Positions 1 through 9,322 of a stretch of 64,000 nucleotides of DNA are shown here, one piece after another. Source of the DNA: Methanomassiliicoccales archaeon LGM-DZ1 (lineage in GTDB: Archaea; Thermoplasmatota; Thermoplasmata; Methanomassiliicoccales; Methanomethylophilaceae). The DNA is taken from NCBI GenBank assembly GCA_030168595.1, contig CP115556.1:434001-498000 (forward strand), given 5' to 3'. The position numbers were made by a program, and so were the translations under genes. Each line of letters starts with the position of its first letter. Positions within the stretch are counted from its first letter, which is position 1. Under the pieces are notes generated by a model. The model ran no database searches. It was given only the letters and a program-made list of their open reading frames with translations, and was not told the DNA's origin.

Positions 1-764
1 TCATCGATTTCGAGAACGTCTCCAAGGACTTCGGGGAATTCAGGCTGGACGTGAACTCCGGAGCGGTGAGGATCGGAGAGTCCGTCGGCGTCGTCGGGCC
101 GAACGCCACCGGAAAGACCACGTTCGTCAAGATGCTGGCCGGGGAGATCAAGCCGGACACCGGCAGCGTCAGCGGGGTCATGAAGGTCTCCTACAAGCCC
201 CAGTATATCTCCCAGGACTATGACGGCACCGTCCAGGACTACCTCTACGCGGTCAACTACGAGCAGGCGTCGAGCGGGTTCTTCGAGACCCAGGTGATCG
301 GCCCGCTGTCCCTGAAGTTCCTCATGGACAAGCCTGTCCGCAACCTTTCCGGCGGAGAGCTGCAGAGGGTCGCCATCGCCGGGTGCCTGGCCCGCGAGGC
401 CGACATCTACCTGCTCGACGAGCCCTCGGCCTACCTGGACTCCAACCAGAGGATGGAGGCCGCCAAATGCATCAGCGGGATGATGGAGAAGACCGGCAGG
501 TCGGCGCTCATCGTCGACCATGACATCTACTTCATCGACATGGTCTCCGACTCCCTGATGGTGTTCGGCGGGGAGCCCGGGAAGCACGGCATCGCCGAGG
601 GGCCGTTCAAGATGAGGGAGGGCATGAACCGCTTCCTGAAATCGGTGGACATCACCTTCAGGAGGGACGCCGACACCCACCGCCCCAGGATCAACAAGGA
701 AGGGTCCAACCTGGACCGCTCGCAGAAATCCGCCGGCGAGTACTACTACGCCGAGCAGAACTGA
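1..764 (+). CDS. ABCE1/RLI ribosome-recycling ATPase, C-terminal part (5' end outside window)
   Basis: This is the second nucleotide-binding domain of the archaeal/eukaryotic ABCE1 (RLI) protein, which splits post-termination ribosomes in the cytosol. The frame is open from base 3, so the Fe-S domain and first ATPase domain lie outside the window. Visible motifs in order are Walker A (GPNATGKT), the ABC signature (LSGGELQR), Walker B with D-loop (YLLDEPSAYLD) and the H-loop (VDHD). After it comes the usual C-terminal hinge region containing RPRINKEGS. The stop is TGA. The family assignment is secure; only the missing 5' half limits the entry. Confidence 0.95.
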   Translation, partial: IDFENVSKDFGEFRLDVNSGAVRIGESVGVVGPNATGKTTFVKMLAGEIKPDTGSVSGVMKVSYKPQYISQDYDGTVQDYLYAVNYEQASSGFFETQVIGPLSLKFLMDKPVRNLSGGELQRVAIAGCLAREADIYLLDEPSAYLDSNQRMEAAKCISGMMEKTGRSALIVDHDIYFIDMVSDSLMVFGGEPGKHGIAEGPFKMREGMNRFLKSVDITFRRDADTHRPRINKEGSNLDRSQKSAGEYYYAEQN

Positions 765-772
765 GATCCCCC

Positions 773-1662
773 TCAGTCTGCCGGCATATGCCTCTCCCAG
801 AAGGAGACGGCCTCCCGGAACCAGCCTTCCGCTTTCGTTCCGACGCCCATGCCGAAGCCGTGCCCCAGGCCCGCGTAGACGTGGACCTCGGAGTCCACGC
901 CCGCCTTCTTCAGGGCTTCGGAGCGGTCCCTCATGACCCTCCAGTCCGCGATCCAGTCCTCGGTGCCCACACAGGCGTAGGCCGGGGCATCATGGCGGGA
1001 GACACGCGAATAACCGGTGTACTGCATCACCGCGGCGGAGGCCTGCGGGATGCGGAGGCCGTAAGAAGCTAGGACATCCGAATTGCCGAGCGCGGCTGCC
1101 ATGCGGGCGCCCGCAGAGCCTCCCCACAGTGAATAACCGTCCTCCGCGACCCCCAGCTTCTCTGCATTGCTCTCGATGACCCAGAGTGCGCGTGCGAGGC
1201 GTCGTAAGGGCATTCGGTGCGGTAGATCAGCGTGAATGCGTTGTATCCCAGCTTTGACAGGGCCAAAGCATGCGGGAGCCCGTCGTGGAGGGCCGCCACA
1301 TAGGCGAACCCTCCTCCGGGGCAGGTCACTGCGAACGGCGCCCCCTGCCTGCCGCTGAAGAAGAACAGCCCGGTATCGGCAGCGGAAGGGTCCCGGGAGA
1401 TCTCCTCCTCCGAGTAAAGGGGGATGAATATCCTCTTTCCTGCCTCGGCGCGGCGCTTCAATTCCGCGATGATCTCGACGGTCTCCTCCGCCCTTACATC
1501 GGTGTACCAGACGAGGGTCCTCGGGGTGCTGATCTCCTTCAGCGCCATCTCCGGGCGGACGCCGCGGCCGATCGGGAAGAGCAGCCTCCCGAAATCCCCG
1601 AAAGCAGGATCTGAGATGACCTCCCCGACGGCCGTCCCCGGTCCGATGATATCTCTGCTCAC
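773..1662 (-). pseudogene. alpha/beta hydrolase (BD-FAE-type esterase), frameshifted
   Basis: Two minus-strand frames together make one esterase. The 5' frame carries the oxyanion region (CPGGGFAY) and the 3' frame carries the nucleophile elbow (GGSAGARMA), the acid region (GTEDWIADW) and the catalytic His (GHGFGMG). The frames join near 1195-1200, where the coding strand reads CACGCGCACTC; removing one GC dinucleotide restores a continuous protein reading ...DASHALWVIES.... The start is taken as GTG at 1662, whose GTGA overlaps the TGA of the upstream aldo/keto reductase, implying translational coupling. A two-base slip could be a genuine disablement or a sequencing error; the rest of the protein is well preserved, suggesting a recent event. 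Confidence 0.75.
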
Positions 1663-2546
1663 CAGTTCTTCTTCTCCTTCGAGCTGTCGTGCTGGGTCTT
1701 CCTCTTCTCGACCGTGTCGGCGAACCATTCTACCATGGCCGGATCGGAATGCGAGAAGAAGGAGCTCTTCCCGGTGTCCATGGCGGCAATCCTCTCCATG
1801 TCCCTGTCCGAGAGGGAGAAATCGAAGACATCGAGGTTCTGGACCATCCTGTCGTAATGGGTCGACTTGGGTATGACAACCACTCCGCGCTGAATGTGCC
1901 AGCGGAGGATGACCTGCGCAGGGGTCTTCCCGTACGCATCGCCTATCTCCTTCAGAGCGGGGTCCGAGAACAGCCCTCCGCGGCCATCGCCGAACGGGGC
2001 CCAGGCCTCGTGCCTGACACCGTATTTCTCCATGATCTCATGGGCCTGCTTCTGCTGGAAGAGAGGGTGGGTCTCCACCTGGTTCACCATCGGCCTCATG
2101 CCCGAGAAGAGCGCGAGGTCCACCAGCCGGTCGGGATAGAAGTTGGACACCCCGATGGCGCGGATCTTCCCCTCGTCATAGAGCTCGGTCAGCGCCCTCC
2201 ATGCCCCGTAGTAGTCGGAGAACGGCTGGTGGAGCAGGCAGAGGTCGAGGTAGTCGGTCTTCAGCCTGCGCATGGATTCCTCGACGGAGGCCTTCGTCTT
2301 CTCGTAGCCGTAGTGCTCGATCCAGACCTTGGTGGTCAGGAATATATCATCGCGCGGGACGCCGCTCTTCTCGATCGCGTTCCCTACCTCCTCCTCGTTG
2401 AAGTAGCTCTGCGCGGTGTCGATGGACCGGTACCCGGCTCTGAGGGCATCGAGGACGCACCTCTCGCATTCGTCCTTTGTTACCTGGTAGACCCCGTAGC
2501 CTACCATCGGCATCTTCACTCCGTTGCTGAGTTCTGCATATTCCAT
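1659..2546 (-). CDS. aldo/keto reductase
   Basis: A 295-residue NAD(P)H-dependent carbonyl reductase of the AKR superfamily, closest in style to the 2,5-diketo-gluconate reductase group. The catalytic set is visible: Asp and Tyr in DTAQSYFNE, Lys in TTKVW and His in LLHQP, with the cofactor-binding segment VVIPKSTH near residue 220. It is cytosolic; the substrate cannot be read from sequence. ATG at 2546 is preceded by a good ribosome-binding site (GGAGG, 8 nt). It is the first gene of a two-gene unit with the frameshifted esterase. Its promoter is flanked by near-identical repeats, described separately. Confidence 0.92.
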   Translation of the reverse strand: MEYAELSNGVKMPMVGYGVYQVTKDECERCVLDALRAGYRSIDTAQSYFNEEEVGNAIEKSGVPRDDIFLTTKVWIEHYGYEKTKASVEESMRRLKTDYLDLCLLHQPFSDYYGAWRALTELYDEGKIRAIGVSNFYPDRLVDLALFSGMRPMVNQVETHPLFQQKQAHEIMEKYGVRHEAWAPFGDGRGGLFSDPALKEIGDAYGKTPAQVILRWHIQRGVVVIPKSTHYDRMVQNLDVFDFSLSDRDMERIAAMDTGKSSFFSHSDPAMVEWFADTVEKRKTQHDSSKEKKNW

Positions 2547-2566
2547 TCATTTCCCTCCGGATATTG

Positions 2567-2623
2567 CTGACATGATGTACACTAATGCCGCATATAAATG
2601 TGCCTTTATCTGACATCATGTAA
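2567..2623 (-). promoter_or_regulatory. aldo/keto reductase promoter with paired operator-like repeats
   Basis: On the minus strand a TATA element (around 2591-2599) lies between two almost identical 14-mers: TTACATGATGTCAG at 2610-2623 and GTACATCATGTCAG at 2567-2580. Both are in the same orientation, with starts 43 bp apart, about four helical turns. Each also contains a partial palindrome (ACATSATGT). This arrangement is typical of a repressor or activator that binds both sides of an archaeal core promoter. The regulator is not identifiable here. Confidence 0.5.
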
Positions 2624-2791
2624 TCAATCACAGGACAGGAGAGTTTTTCGGATTTCAGGTACGCAGCAGATGCCCTTGGATGCAGACAGAAGAAGTGCCA
2701 GTCCCGGACCGCAGGCGGATACGCCTGTGCGCATCCCATCTTTTGATGTTATCATTGTATGTTTTATAACATAGTTCGGGATTCTGACGGC

Positions 2792-3763
2792 ATGGAGAAG
2801 ATGGGGAAGGCGGACACGCATGTGCACACCTTCTACTCTGGCTTCAACACCCTGGGGCTGATGAGCTTCCCGGAATCGGTGATACCTCCGGAGAAGCAGG
2901 TGGACGATGCCCGCCGCCGCGGGCTGAACGTCCTGTGCATCACCGACCACAACGAAGTGGCCGGCGGTTTCCGCGCCCAGGAGTATGCGAAGCAGTTCGA
3001 TGATATCGAGGTCGTCGTGGGTGACGAGGTCATGTGCGACGAAGGCGAGGTGATCGGCCTCTGGCTCACCGAGAAGCCCAAGAAGTACCTATCCCCGGAG
3101 GAGGCCGTCGACATCATCCACGAGCAGGGCGGGCTGGCGGTCGCGCCGCACCCGTTCAGCGTCCACGTGGACGGCCTGCAGGAGAGGATCCTTGACCTCC
3201 CGCTGGAAGGCATAGAGGTCATGAACGGCGGGCATCCGGACGCCTATTCCAATTAGTTCGCCAAGTGCGTGTCCGGGCTCTTCCCGGGCAGATGGGCGGA
3301 GACTTCCGGGTCGGACGCCCACTCCCTCTTCACGGCCGGCTACAACTGGACGGAGTTCCCGGGGAGCACGGCCGAGGACCTCAGGAAGGCCATCCTGCAT
3401 AAGACGACCGTCGCCGCGGGCGAGCCCGCTCCGGTCCTGGGCCAGGTCCAGTGGAGCATGGAGGTCGTCTGGGGAGGCCAGAAGCTCATGTACAAATCCC
3501 TGAGGCACAGGCTGGAGGAGGAAGAGGACAACGCCCTCATCCACAAGATCAACTCGATCACCGACATCAAGAAGGCCACCGGGATCGTCGCGGGCTTCGC
3601 CTACGAGTTCCCGCTGACCGTCATGCTCGCCACGCTCCTCAGCACGCAGTTCCTCAAGAGGAAGGCCAAGGCGGCCATGAAGGACATCGGCAGGCGCCTC
3701 GATGCCATAAAAGCAAGGGGCTGGGATGATGCAGGAGAATGGAACGGGCAGTCCCGCCGATGA
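2792..3763 (+). CDS. PHP-domain phosphoesterase with in-frame TAG (possible pyrrolysine)
   Basis: A single PHP-family metal-dependent phosphoesterase frame is interrupted at codon 155 by TAG (3254-3256); the same frame continues to TGA at 3761. Before the TAG are the metal-binding motifs ADTHVHT, ITDHNE, VVGDEV and VAPHPF. After it comes the motif family members need to complete the site, SGSDAHS, so both halves belong to one domain. The substrate is unknown. The start is ATG 2792, about 26 nt downstream of a TATA element (2763-2769), implying a leaderless transcript; ATG 2759 lies upstream of the TATA box. The 3' end overlaps the next gene by 38 nt. If TAG is read as pyrrolysine the product is 323 residues; otherwise the gene is broken. 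Confidence 0.8.
3254..3256 (+). other. in-frame TAG codon in the PHP gene
   Basis: The amber codon falls between ...GGHPDAYSN and FAKCVSGLFPGRW..., inside conserved PHP sequence. The family usually has an ordinary, often basic, residue there. Flanking coding quality is unchanged and there is no frame change. Confidence 0.75.
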
Positions 3764-4106
3764 GGTCTTCGGGGTCGGCGTCGACGTCCCGGAAGGGTTC
3801 CTGGAGGAGCTCATGGACGCCATAGACGCGGTCATGGATCCCGTCTACCCCGGGTACCGGCGCTCGTTCCGCTATTATCCCGTGACCGGGACCTGGAAGA
3901 CTATGGAGGGCTCGCACCCGTACATCGGCAGCCCGGGGGAGGTCTCCGCCGAGAAGGAGGTCCGCCTGGAGTTCGTCGTCCTGAAGAAGGACCTGCCGGC
4001 GGTCATGGAGGCCATAGACAGGGTCCACCCCTATGAGGAGCCCGCGGTCGATGTTTACCGCGAGGTCCCCTGGAGATCGCTCATTCCTTCTTCTCGGTCA
4101 CGTTGA
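3726..4106 (+). CDS. NIF3/YqfO-like domain protein
   Basis: A 126-residue cytosolic protein resembling the CutA-like insert domain of NIF3/YqfO proteins, with the characteristic motif HPYEEPAVDVY near the C terminus. Biochemical function is unknown for this stand-alone form. It starts inside the 3' end of the PHP gene (ATG 3726 or 3729), so the two are probably co-translated. Its 3' end overlaps the convergent gene at 4081 by 26 nt. The family match rests mainly on the HPYEEP motif and overall size. Confidence 0.65.
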   Translation: MMQENGTGSPADEVFGVGVDVPEGFLEELMDAIDAVMDPVYPGYRRSFRYYPVTGTWKTMEGSHPYIGSPGEVSAEKEVRLEFVVLKKDLPAVMEAIDRVHPYEEPAVDVYREVPWRSLIPSSRSR

Positions 4107-4689
4107 AGACGTTGTCGAACGTCCTCTGCATCCTGAAATTGCGGATGCTGTTCTTGCGGTAGACCACGTCCTCGGGCGGGATCAGCCCGTTCTCGCCGTA
4201 GAAGTCGAGGAGCTGGTCCGCCGCCTCGTAATTGTAGCGGACTCCCACCAGAACATTGAGCTTGAAGTTCCTGCAGGGGATGTTCTCCGGATAATCGGTC
4301 CCGTTCCCGCGGGCAAGCTCCGTCCTCTTCACCTCTTCGTCGCTGAGGAGGAGCCTCATATCCTCGTCGCAGAAGCGTTCGCAGAGGTCGTACTCCTCGG
4401 CCATGTAGAGTCCCTCGATGGCGCTCTCCCTCAGGAAGTACAGCTCCGCGCCGGCGATCCCGAGGCCGTCGAAGGTGGGCGCGATCTCGGCCAGGAACCT
4501 CCAGTTGTGGTCGTCGGCCGCCAGGCGGCATACGGAGGCCAGGAACGTCCCGGCGGAGCCGGCCTCCGCCCTGTCGATGTACCTCCCCATCCTCACGCGG
4601 TTCTGGTCCGAGAGGGAGCCGTACCAGTCCCCGAGGCCCGCCTTGCGGACCTTCTCGGGAACGTCCTTTTTTGAGCCGAATCCGAACAT
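4081..4689 (-). CDS. hypothetical protein, 202 aa, with N-terminal FGxKK motif
   Basis: I do not recognise this protein. It is mostly helical and charged, with no membrane segment, and begins MFGFGSKKD, a motif shared with three other genes in the window. The start is ATG 4689, about 25 nt downstream of a TTTTATTA element (4711-4718), so the message is probably leaderless. A longer in-frame opening to 4983 runs through the promoter and is not credible. It overlaps the convergent NIF3-like gene by 26 nt. Confidence 0.7.
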   Translation of the reverse strand: MFGFGSKKDVPEKVRKAGLGDWYGSLSDQNRVRMGRYIDRAEAGSAGTFLASVCRLAADDHNWRFLAEIAPTFDGLGIAGAELYFLRESAIEGLYMAEEYDLCERFCDEDMRLLLSDEEVKRTELARGNGTDYPENIPCRNFKLNVLVGVRYNYEAADQLLDFYGENGLIPPEDVVYRKNSIRNFRMQRTFDNVFNVTEKKE

Positions 4690-4751
4690 GGCCGCTGTAT
4701 GGCGGTAGCGGTAATAAAACGCTGGGTCTGCCGGGGTCCCGCACCGCGCGG

Positions 4752-5813
4752 TCAGTCCCCGTCCTCCCCGCTGTCCCTGCTGCCCTTCTCGCGGGCGATC
4801 TTCAGGTAGTGGGTGTCGCACTTGGTGATGTTGTCGGTGACCAGGTACTTCACCGATACGAACGGCGCGGAGCGCCGGGTGCAGTCCGCCTTCTGGCAGC
4901 TCTTGCAGAACAGCCGGTCGCAGGGCTCCGTCATGATGGTGATGTCGGTGTCGTCCCCGATCTCCCCCTTGATGTTGCAGCACATGGCATCGATGAGCTT
5001 CTGGGACTCCTCCACGGTCATGTCAGCGGGGACGGTCATATGGGCATCGACGTGCATGGTCACGCCGTACTTGGTCACCCTGAGGTGGTGCACCTCGATG
5101 ACGTCCGGCGTCCTCGTTCTGTTGATGCAGCGGGTCACCCGGCGGAGGGCGTCCTCATCGACGGTGTCCATGATCTCGAACATGGACCTCCTGAGCACGC
5201 GCACGCCGGTTATGATGATGAAGGCGCCGAACAGCAGCGCGGTCACGGGATCCAGGATGTACCAGTCGTATCCGAGGCTGTCCCCGATGTAGACCAGAGA
5301 GAGGCCGATGAGGATACCGATGGAATCGAAGGTGTCGGTGCAGAGGTGCTTCCCGCTGGCCTCGAGCGCGATGGACCCGCTGCTCCTCCCCATCCTGATC
5401 GCCTTGTAGCCCATCAGGAAATTGACCAGGGCGGCGAAGGCGACCAGCACCAGGCCGATGTCCAGGCGGTCGATCTCCTGCGGGGAGATGAAGCGGTTGA
5501 CGGACTCGACGATGATCAGCGCGCCGGCCAGCAGGATCATGCTGCCCTCCATCGAGGAGGAGATGAGCTCCACCCTCCCGTGCCCGTAGGGGTGGTTGGC
5601 GTCCGCAGGCTGCATGGTAAGATAGAGAGCATACACTCCGACGATGCCGGCGATGACGTTGACGATGCTCTCGAGGGCATCGGTGAGGATGGAGACCGAA
5701 TCGGTGATCACCCAGGCGATGAACTTCATCAGCATCAGGGCGGCCCCGACCCCGGCGATGACCTTCTGGAAACGATAATTCTGCTTCTCGGCTTCCAGTT
5801 TCGCCCTGTCCAT
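4752..5813 (-). CDS. cation diffusion facilitator (CDF) metal transporter
   Basis: A 353-residue CDF-family exporter, which uses the proton gradient to expel divalent metals. The first roughly 210 residues hold six membrane helices. TM2 carries the metal-site sequence TDALESIVN and TM5 the site HLCTDTFDS. A cytoplasmic C-terminal domain follows (VHHLRVTKYG, VDAHMTVP). An extra Cys cluster near the C terminus (CDRLFCKSCQKADC) is unusual and may be a metal sensor. The metal specificity cannot be read. It appears monocistronic. Confidence 0.9.
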   Translation of the reverse strand: MDRAKLEAEKQNYRFQKVIAGVGAALMLMKFIAWVITDSVSILTDALESIVNVIAGIVGVYALYLTMQPADANHPYGHGRVELISSSMEGSMILLAGALIIVESVNRFISPQEIDRLDIGLVLVAFAALVNFLMGYKAIRMGRSSGSIALEASGKHLCTDTFDSIGILIGLSLVYIGDSLGYDWYILDPVTALLFGAFIIITGVRVLRRSMFEIMDTVDEDALRRVTRCINRTRTPDVIEVHHLRVTKYGVTMHVDAHMTVPADMTVEESQKLIDAMCCNIKGEIGDDTDITIMTEPCDRLFCKSCQKADCTRRSAPFVSVKYLVTDNITKCDTHYLKIAREKGSRDSGEDGD

Positions 5814-5876
5814 AGCATGTCCTAGGGAGCACCGTATAAAATGATTGCTTCGGTTTAAGAATCCCTCAAAGCGTTT

Positions 5877-7289
5877 TTAAGATTCCCTGATATGCCCGGA
5901 AGCTTCTTCCGAGCCTTCTTCCCCGCGGCTCCAGGACAGCGCCATTCCCGCCAGGCACATGCCGAGGCAGATGGTGAACGCGGCGTGTATGGTATCGGCG
6001 AAGACCCCGTACCTCTCGGGCTCGAGGCCGTCGGCGGACCCCATGATCATCGATATGCAGGCCATGGCGATGCCCATGGACACCATCATGCCGGTCTGGC
6101 GCATGACCGCGACGACGCCAGACGCCTCTCCCCTGTACTGCGGGGGCGCGGAGGACATTATGACCGAGGTGTTGGGGGACGAGAACACCCCCATGCCCGT
6201 CCCGATGAGGCACATCATGGCGACGACGTACCAGATGTCGAACTCGGTGCCGATGAAGATGAACATCGCGATGCCCGCGCTCATTATCGCCATGCCGGCG
6301 GTCGGGAGGAGGCGCTTGTCCTCCATCCTGTCGGAGACGGCGCCCATCTTCGCCGAGAGGGCCACCTGTATCGCCGGCTGCACGAGCAGGAGGAGCCCGG
6401 CCTGGGTGGCGGTGAGCGCCCCGATGCTCTGCAGGTACAGGGACAGGAAGAACTGCACGCAGTACGATGCCCCGTAGTTGAGGAACGCGGCGAAGCCGGA
6501 GCGGGTGAACGTCTTGATCCGGAACAGGCGCATGTTGAGCACGGGGGACGGCGACCTGGAGAACCGGAGGAGCGTCAGTGCCAGGAGGACCGCTCCGGCC
6601 GGCACGGCGGCGGCCGCCCAGGTCTCGGTGATGTTGACGACGCCCGACATGAGCACGAAGATCGATATCCCCCAGAGGACGGAGCCCTTCCAGTCCATGG
6701 AGTCGTCCGGGGTGGGCCTGATCTCGTACCTGATCCCCCTGACGAACGTCATGGAGAACGCGCACAGGCAGATGATGAGGGCGAAGCAGCCCCTCCATCC
6801 GACGCTGTCCGAGATGACCCCTCCCAGGGTGGGCCCCAGCGTAAGTCCGAGGTACACAGCGGTGACGTTCATCCCCAATGCCCATCCGCGCCTGCTCTCA
6901 GGGTACACGTAAGTCAGCATGGCTATCGAGGTGACGTTCATCATCGCCGAGCCGAACCCGATCACGAAACGGCACCCGACCAGGAACCAGAAGCTCGGGC
7001 TGATGGCGGCGAGGGACGCCGCGGCCGCGGTGATGGCCAGCCCGGTGACGTAGATGCGCCGCATCCCTGCGATCCCCGACAGGCGTCCCGCAGGGACCAT
7101 GGCTATGACCGAGCCGAGGAGGAACAGCGTGTTGATGTACCCGAGGTCGTGGGAGCCCCTGCCGAAATCGTCGCCTATGTCCACCAGGGCCAGGTTGAGC
7201 ATGGTGCTCATCAGGGGGGTGATGATCGCGCCTGCCAGCGTGCAGATCATCAGCTTCCTGCGGTCGGAATCGGAATAGGCGCCTTCCAC
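5877..7289 (-). CDS. MFS multidrug exporter, DHA2 (EmrB/QacA) type
   Basis: A 470-residue major facilitator with about 14 hydrophobic helices, the DHA2 drug:proton antiporter plan. Supporting motifs are the loop 2-3 sequence PAGRLSGIAGMRRIY, the TM4 region GCRFVIGFGSAMM and the TM5 motif C sequence LGLTLGPTLGGVIS. The start is GTG 7289, about 25 nt downstream of TTTTTTATAC (7311-7320), so it is likely leaderless. The substrate is unknown. The stop is TAA. No neighbouring regulator gene is visible. Confidence 0.88.
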   Translation of the reverse strand: MEGAYSDSDRRKLMICTLAGAIITPLMSTMLNLALVDIGDDFGRGSHDLGYINTLFLLGSVIAMVPAGRLSGIAGMRRIYVTGLAITAAAASLAAISPSFWFLVGCRFVIGFGSAMMNVTSIAMLTYVYPESRRGWALGMNVTAVYLGLTLGPTLGGVISDSVGWRGCFALIICLCAFSMTFVRGIRYEIRPTPDDSMDWKGSVLWGISIFVLMSGVVNITETWAAAAVPAGAVLLALTLLRFSRSPSPVLNMRLFRIKTFTRSGFAAFLNYGASYCVQFFLSLYLQSIGALTATQAGLLLLVQPAIQVALSAKMGAVSDRMEDKRLLPTAGMAIMSAGIAMFIFIGTEFDIWYVVAMMCLIGTGMGVFSSPNTSVIMSSAPPQYRGEASGVVAVMRQTGMMVSMGIAMACISMIMGSADGLEPERYGVFADTIHAAFTICLGMCLAGMALSWSRGEEGSEEASGHIRES

Positions 7290-7421
7290 GCCCTGCCATC
7301 CGTGCCTCCGTATAAAAAACGTAAGAAGATACGAAGGAGGGAACGGCAGCCCACCGACCCTTACGAAACGTCTTAATTTATGATGATATGAATAAAAATA
7401 CCATGCCCAGTATGCATTAAG

Positions 7422-7450
7422 TTATATACCGAATTGTCAATCGTTTAGGC
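7422..7450 (+). promoter_or_regulatory. cysK promoter (TATA, leaderless start)
   Basis: TTATATAC at 7422-7429 sits about 25 nt before the cysK ATG at 7451, leaving essentially no 5' leader. The region just upstream (7370-7420) is markedly AT-rich against the GC-rich background. Confidence 0.6.
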
Positions 7451-8359
7451 ATGGCAATATACAGCTCCGTAACGGAAGCAATCGGGAACACACCGCTCAT
7501 CAGGCTCAACAGGATAGCTCCTGCGGGCTCCGAGGTCTATGTGAAGGTCGAGGGCAAGAACCCCGGAGGATCGATCAAGGACCGCGCGGTCCTCTCCATG
7601 ATCAACGACGCCGAGGCGCGCGGACAGCTCAAGAAGGGCGGGGTCATCATCGAACCGACCTCCGGGAACACCGGCATCGCCATCGCGATGGTCGCCGCCG
7701 CCCGCGGGTACAAAGCGATACTTGTCATGCCCGACACCATGTCTAAGGAGAGGCAGGCGTACCTGAAGGCCTACGGGGCGGAGCTCGTGCTGACCCCCGG
7801 GAAGCTCGGCATGCAGGGGACTCTCGACAAGACGAAGGAGCTCCTCGCCTCGACGCCCGGCTCGATCTCCCTGGGACAGTTCGACAACCCCGCTAACATC
7901 CTCGCCCACAGGGCCTCCACCGGCAGGGAGATCCTTGCCGACCTGCCCGATGTCGACTACGTCGTCGCAGGGTTCGGTACCGGAGGCACCATCTCCGGCA
8001 TCGCCTGGGCCCTCAGGGACGCCGGCTCGGATGCCAAGACCGTCGCCGTCGAGCCCGCCGAGAGCCCCCTCATCACCGAGGGGCACGCCGGGCCCCACAA
8101 GATCCAGGGCATCGGGGCGAACTTCGTCCCCGCCAACCTCGACAGGTCCGTCGTGACCGAGGTCTCCACCGTGAAGGGCCAGGATGCCATCGACACCGCC
8201 CGCGCCCTCGCCAGGCAGGAGGGGATCTTCGCCGGCATCTCCTCGGGCGCCAACGTCTTCAAGGCCATCGAGATCACCAAGGCCCATCCCGGGTCCAAGG
8301 TCGTGGCCATCCTCCCCGACGGCGGCGACAAGTACGTCAGCACCGGGATCTACGAGTGA
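7451..8359 (+). CDS. cysK: cysteine synthase (O-acetylserine sulfhydrylase)
   Basis: A 302-residue fold-type II PLP enzyme making L-cysteine from O-acetylserine (or O-phosphoserine in some archaea) and sulfide. The PLP lysine lies in PGGSIKDRA, the substrate loop is EPTSGNTGIAIA, and the phosphate-binding loop is GFGTGGTISG. The length is standard. It begins a short sulfur/amino-acid cluster followed by metA and ridA on the same strand. Without the diagnostic acceptor-specific residues being testable here, O-phosphoserine use cannot be excluded. Confidence 0.93.
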   Translation: MAIYSSVTEAIGNTPLIRLNRIAPAGSEVYVKVEGKNPGGSIKDRAVLSMINDAEARGQLKKGGVIIEPTSGNTGIAIAMVAAARGYKAILVMPDTMSKERQAYLKAYGAELVLTPGKLGMQGTLDKTKELLASTPGSISLGQFDNPANILAHRASTGREILADLPDVDYVVAGFGTGGTISGIAWALRDAGSDAKTVAVEPAESPLITEGHAGPHKIQGIGANFVPANLDRSVVTEVSTVKGQDAIDTARALARQEGIFAGISSGANVFKAIEITKAHPGSKVVAILPDGGDKYVSTGIYE

Positions 8360-8392
8360 TATCCTCTGCATGAGCGGAGGAGGCGATAGCGC

Positions 8393-9322
8393 ATGCCGAT
8401 AAACGTCCCGAACGACCTCCCGGCGGCCTCTGTCCTCGAGAACGAGAACATGTTCGTCATGAGGGAGAACAGAGCGACGACCCAGGACATCCGTCCCCTG
8501 GACATCCTGATCCTGAACCTCATGCCGACCAAGGTCGAGACCGAGATCCAGATCATGAGGCTGCTCTCGAACAGCCCCCTGCAGGTCAACATAACCTTCC
8601 TGCAGATGTCCACCCACGTGTCGAAGAACACGTCCCAGGTGTACCTCGACAGGTTCTACGACCGCTTCGAGAACGTCAAGAACAGGAAGTGGGACGGCCT
8701 GATCATCACCGGCGCCCCGGTGGAGAACATCGATTTCACCGAGGTCGACTACTGGGACGAGCTCTGCGAGGTCATGGAGTGGTCCAAGAAGAACGTGTTC
8801 TCCACCCTGCACATCTGCTGGGGGGCGCAGGCCGGCCTGTACTACCACTACGGCATCCCGAAGTACCCCCTGAAGTCGAAGATGTCCGGCGTGTTCGCCC
8901 ACAAGGCCCTGGCCAAGGACGAGCCGCTCCTGAGGGGGCTGGACGACGTCTTCTGGTTCCCCCACTCGAGGCACACCGAGGTCAGGGCGGAGGACATCCT
9001 GAAGAACCCCCACCTGCACATAGTCGCCGTCTCGGACGAGGCGGGAGTGGGCATCGTACTGAGCGAGAAGGCCGGGCAGGTGTTCATCACCGGCCACATG
9101 GAGTACGACGCCAAGACGCTCTCCTACGAGTACTACCGCGACCTGGGGAAGGGCATGAACCCCCACATCCCCTCGCATTACTTCCCGAACGACGACCCCT
9201 CCAGGGACCCGATAATGAACTGGAGGAGCACAGCGAACCTGGTGTTCACCAACTGGCTCAATTATTACGTGTACCAGAAGACCCCCTACGACATCAACGA
9301 GATCGGGGGCGACAGGGAATGA
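8393..9322 (+). CDS. metA: homoserine O-acyltransferase, MetA family
   Basis: A 309-residue class I glutamine-amidotransferase-like acyltransferase that activates homoserine for methionine synthesis. The catalytic Cys lies in [12 protein letters not shown], the His in [10 protein letters not shown] and the Glu in TGHMEYD. Many MetA-family enzymes use acetyl-CoA rather than succinyl-CoA. Because an O-acetylhomoserine sulfhydrylase is also in this window (32.6 kb), acetyl transfer is the better guess. ATG 8393 follows a GGAGG site by about 10 nt. The 3' end overlaps ridA through ATGA. Confidence 0.92.
   Translation: MPINVPNDLPAASVLENENMFVMRENRATTQDIRPLDILILNLMPTKVETEIQIMRLLSNSPLQVNITFLQMSTHVSKNTSQVYLDRFYDRFENVKNRKWDGLIITGAPVENIDFTEVDYWDELCEVMEWSKKNVFSTLHICWGAQAGLYYHYGIPKYPLKSKMSGVFAHKALAKDEPLLRGLDDVFWFPHSRHTEVRAEDILKNPHLHIVAVSDEAGVGIVLSEKAGQVFITGHMEYDAKTLSYEYYRDLGKGMNPHIPSHYFPNDDPSRDPIMNWRSTANLVFTNWLNYYVYQKTPYDINEIGGDRE

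Noticed and set aside
1424-1876. Plus-strand Ser/Arg-rich frame near the esterase
   Set aside because: It lies wholly opposite the reductase and esterase genes, and its Ser/Arg runs are the complement of their Glu/Gly/Leu codons.
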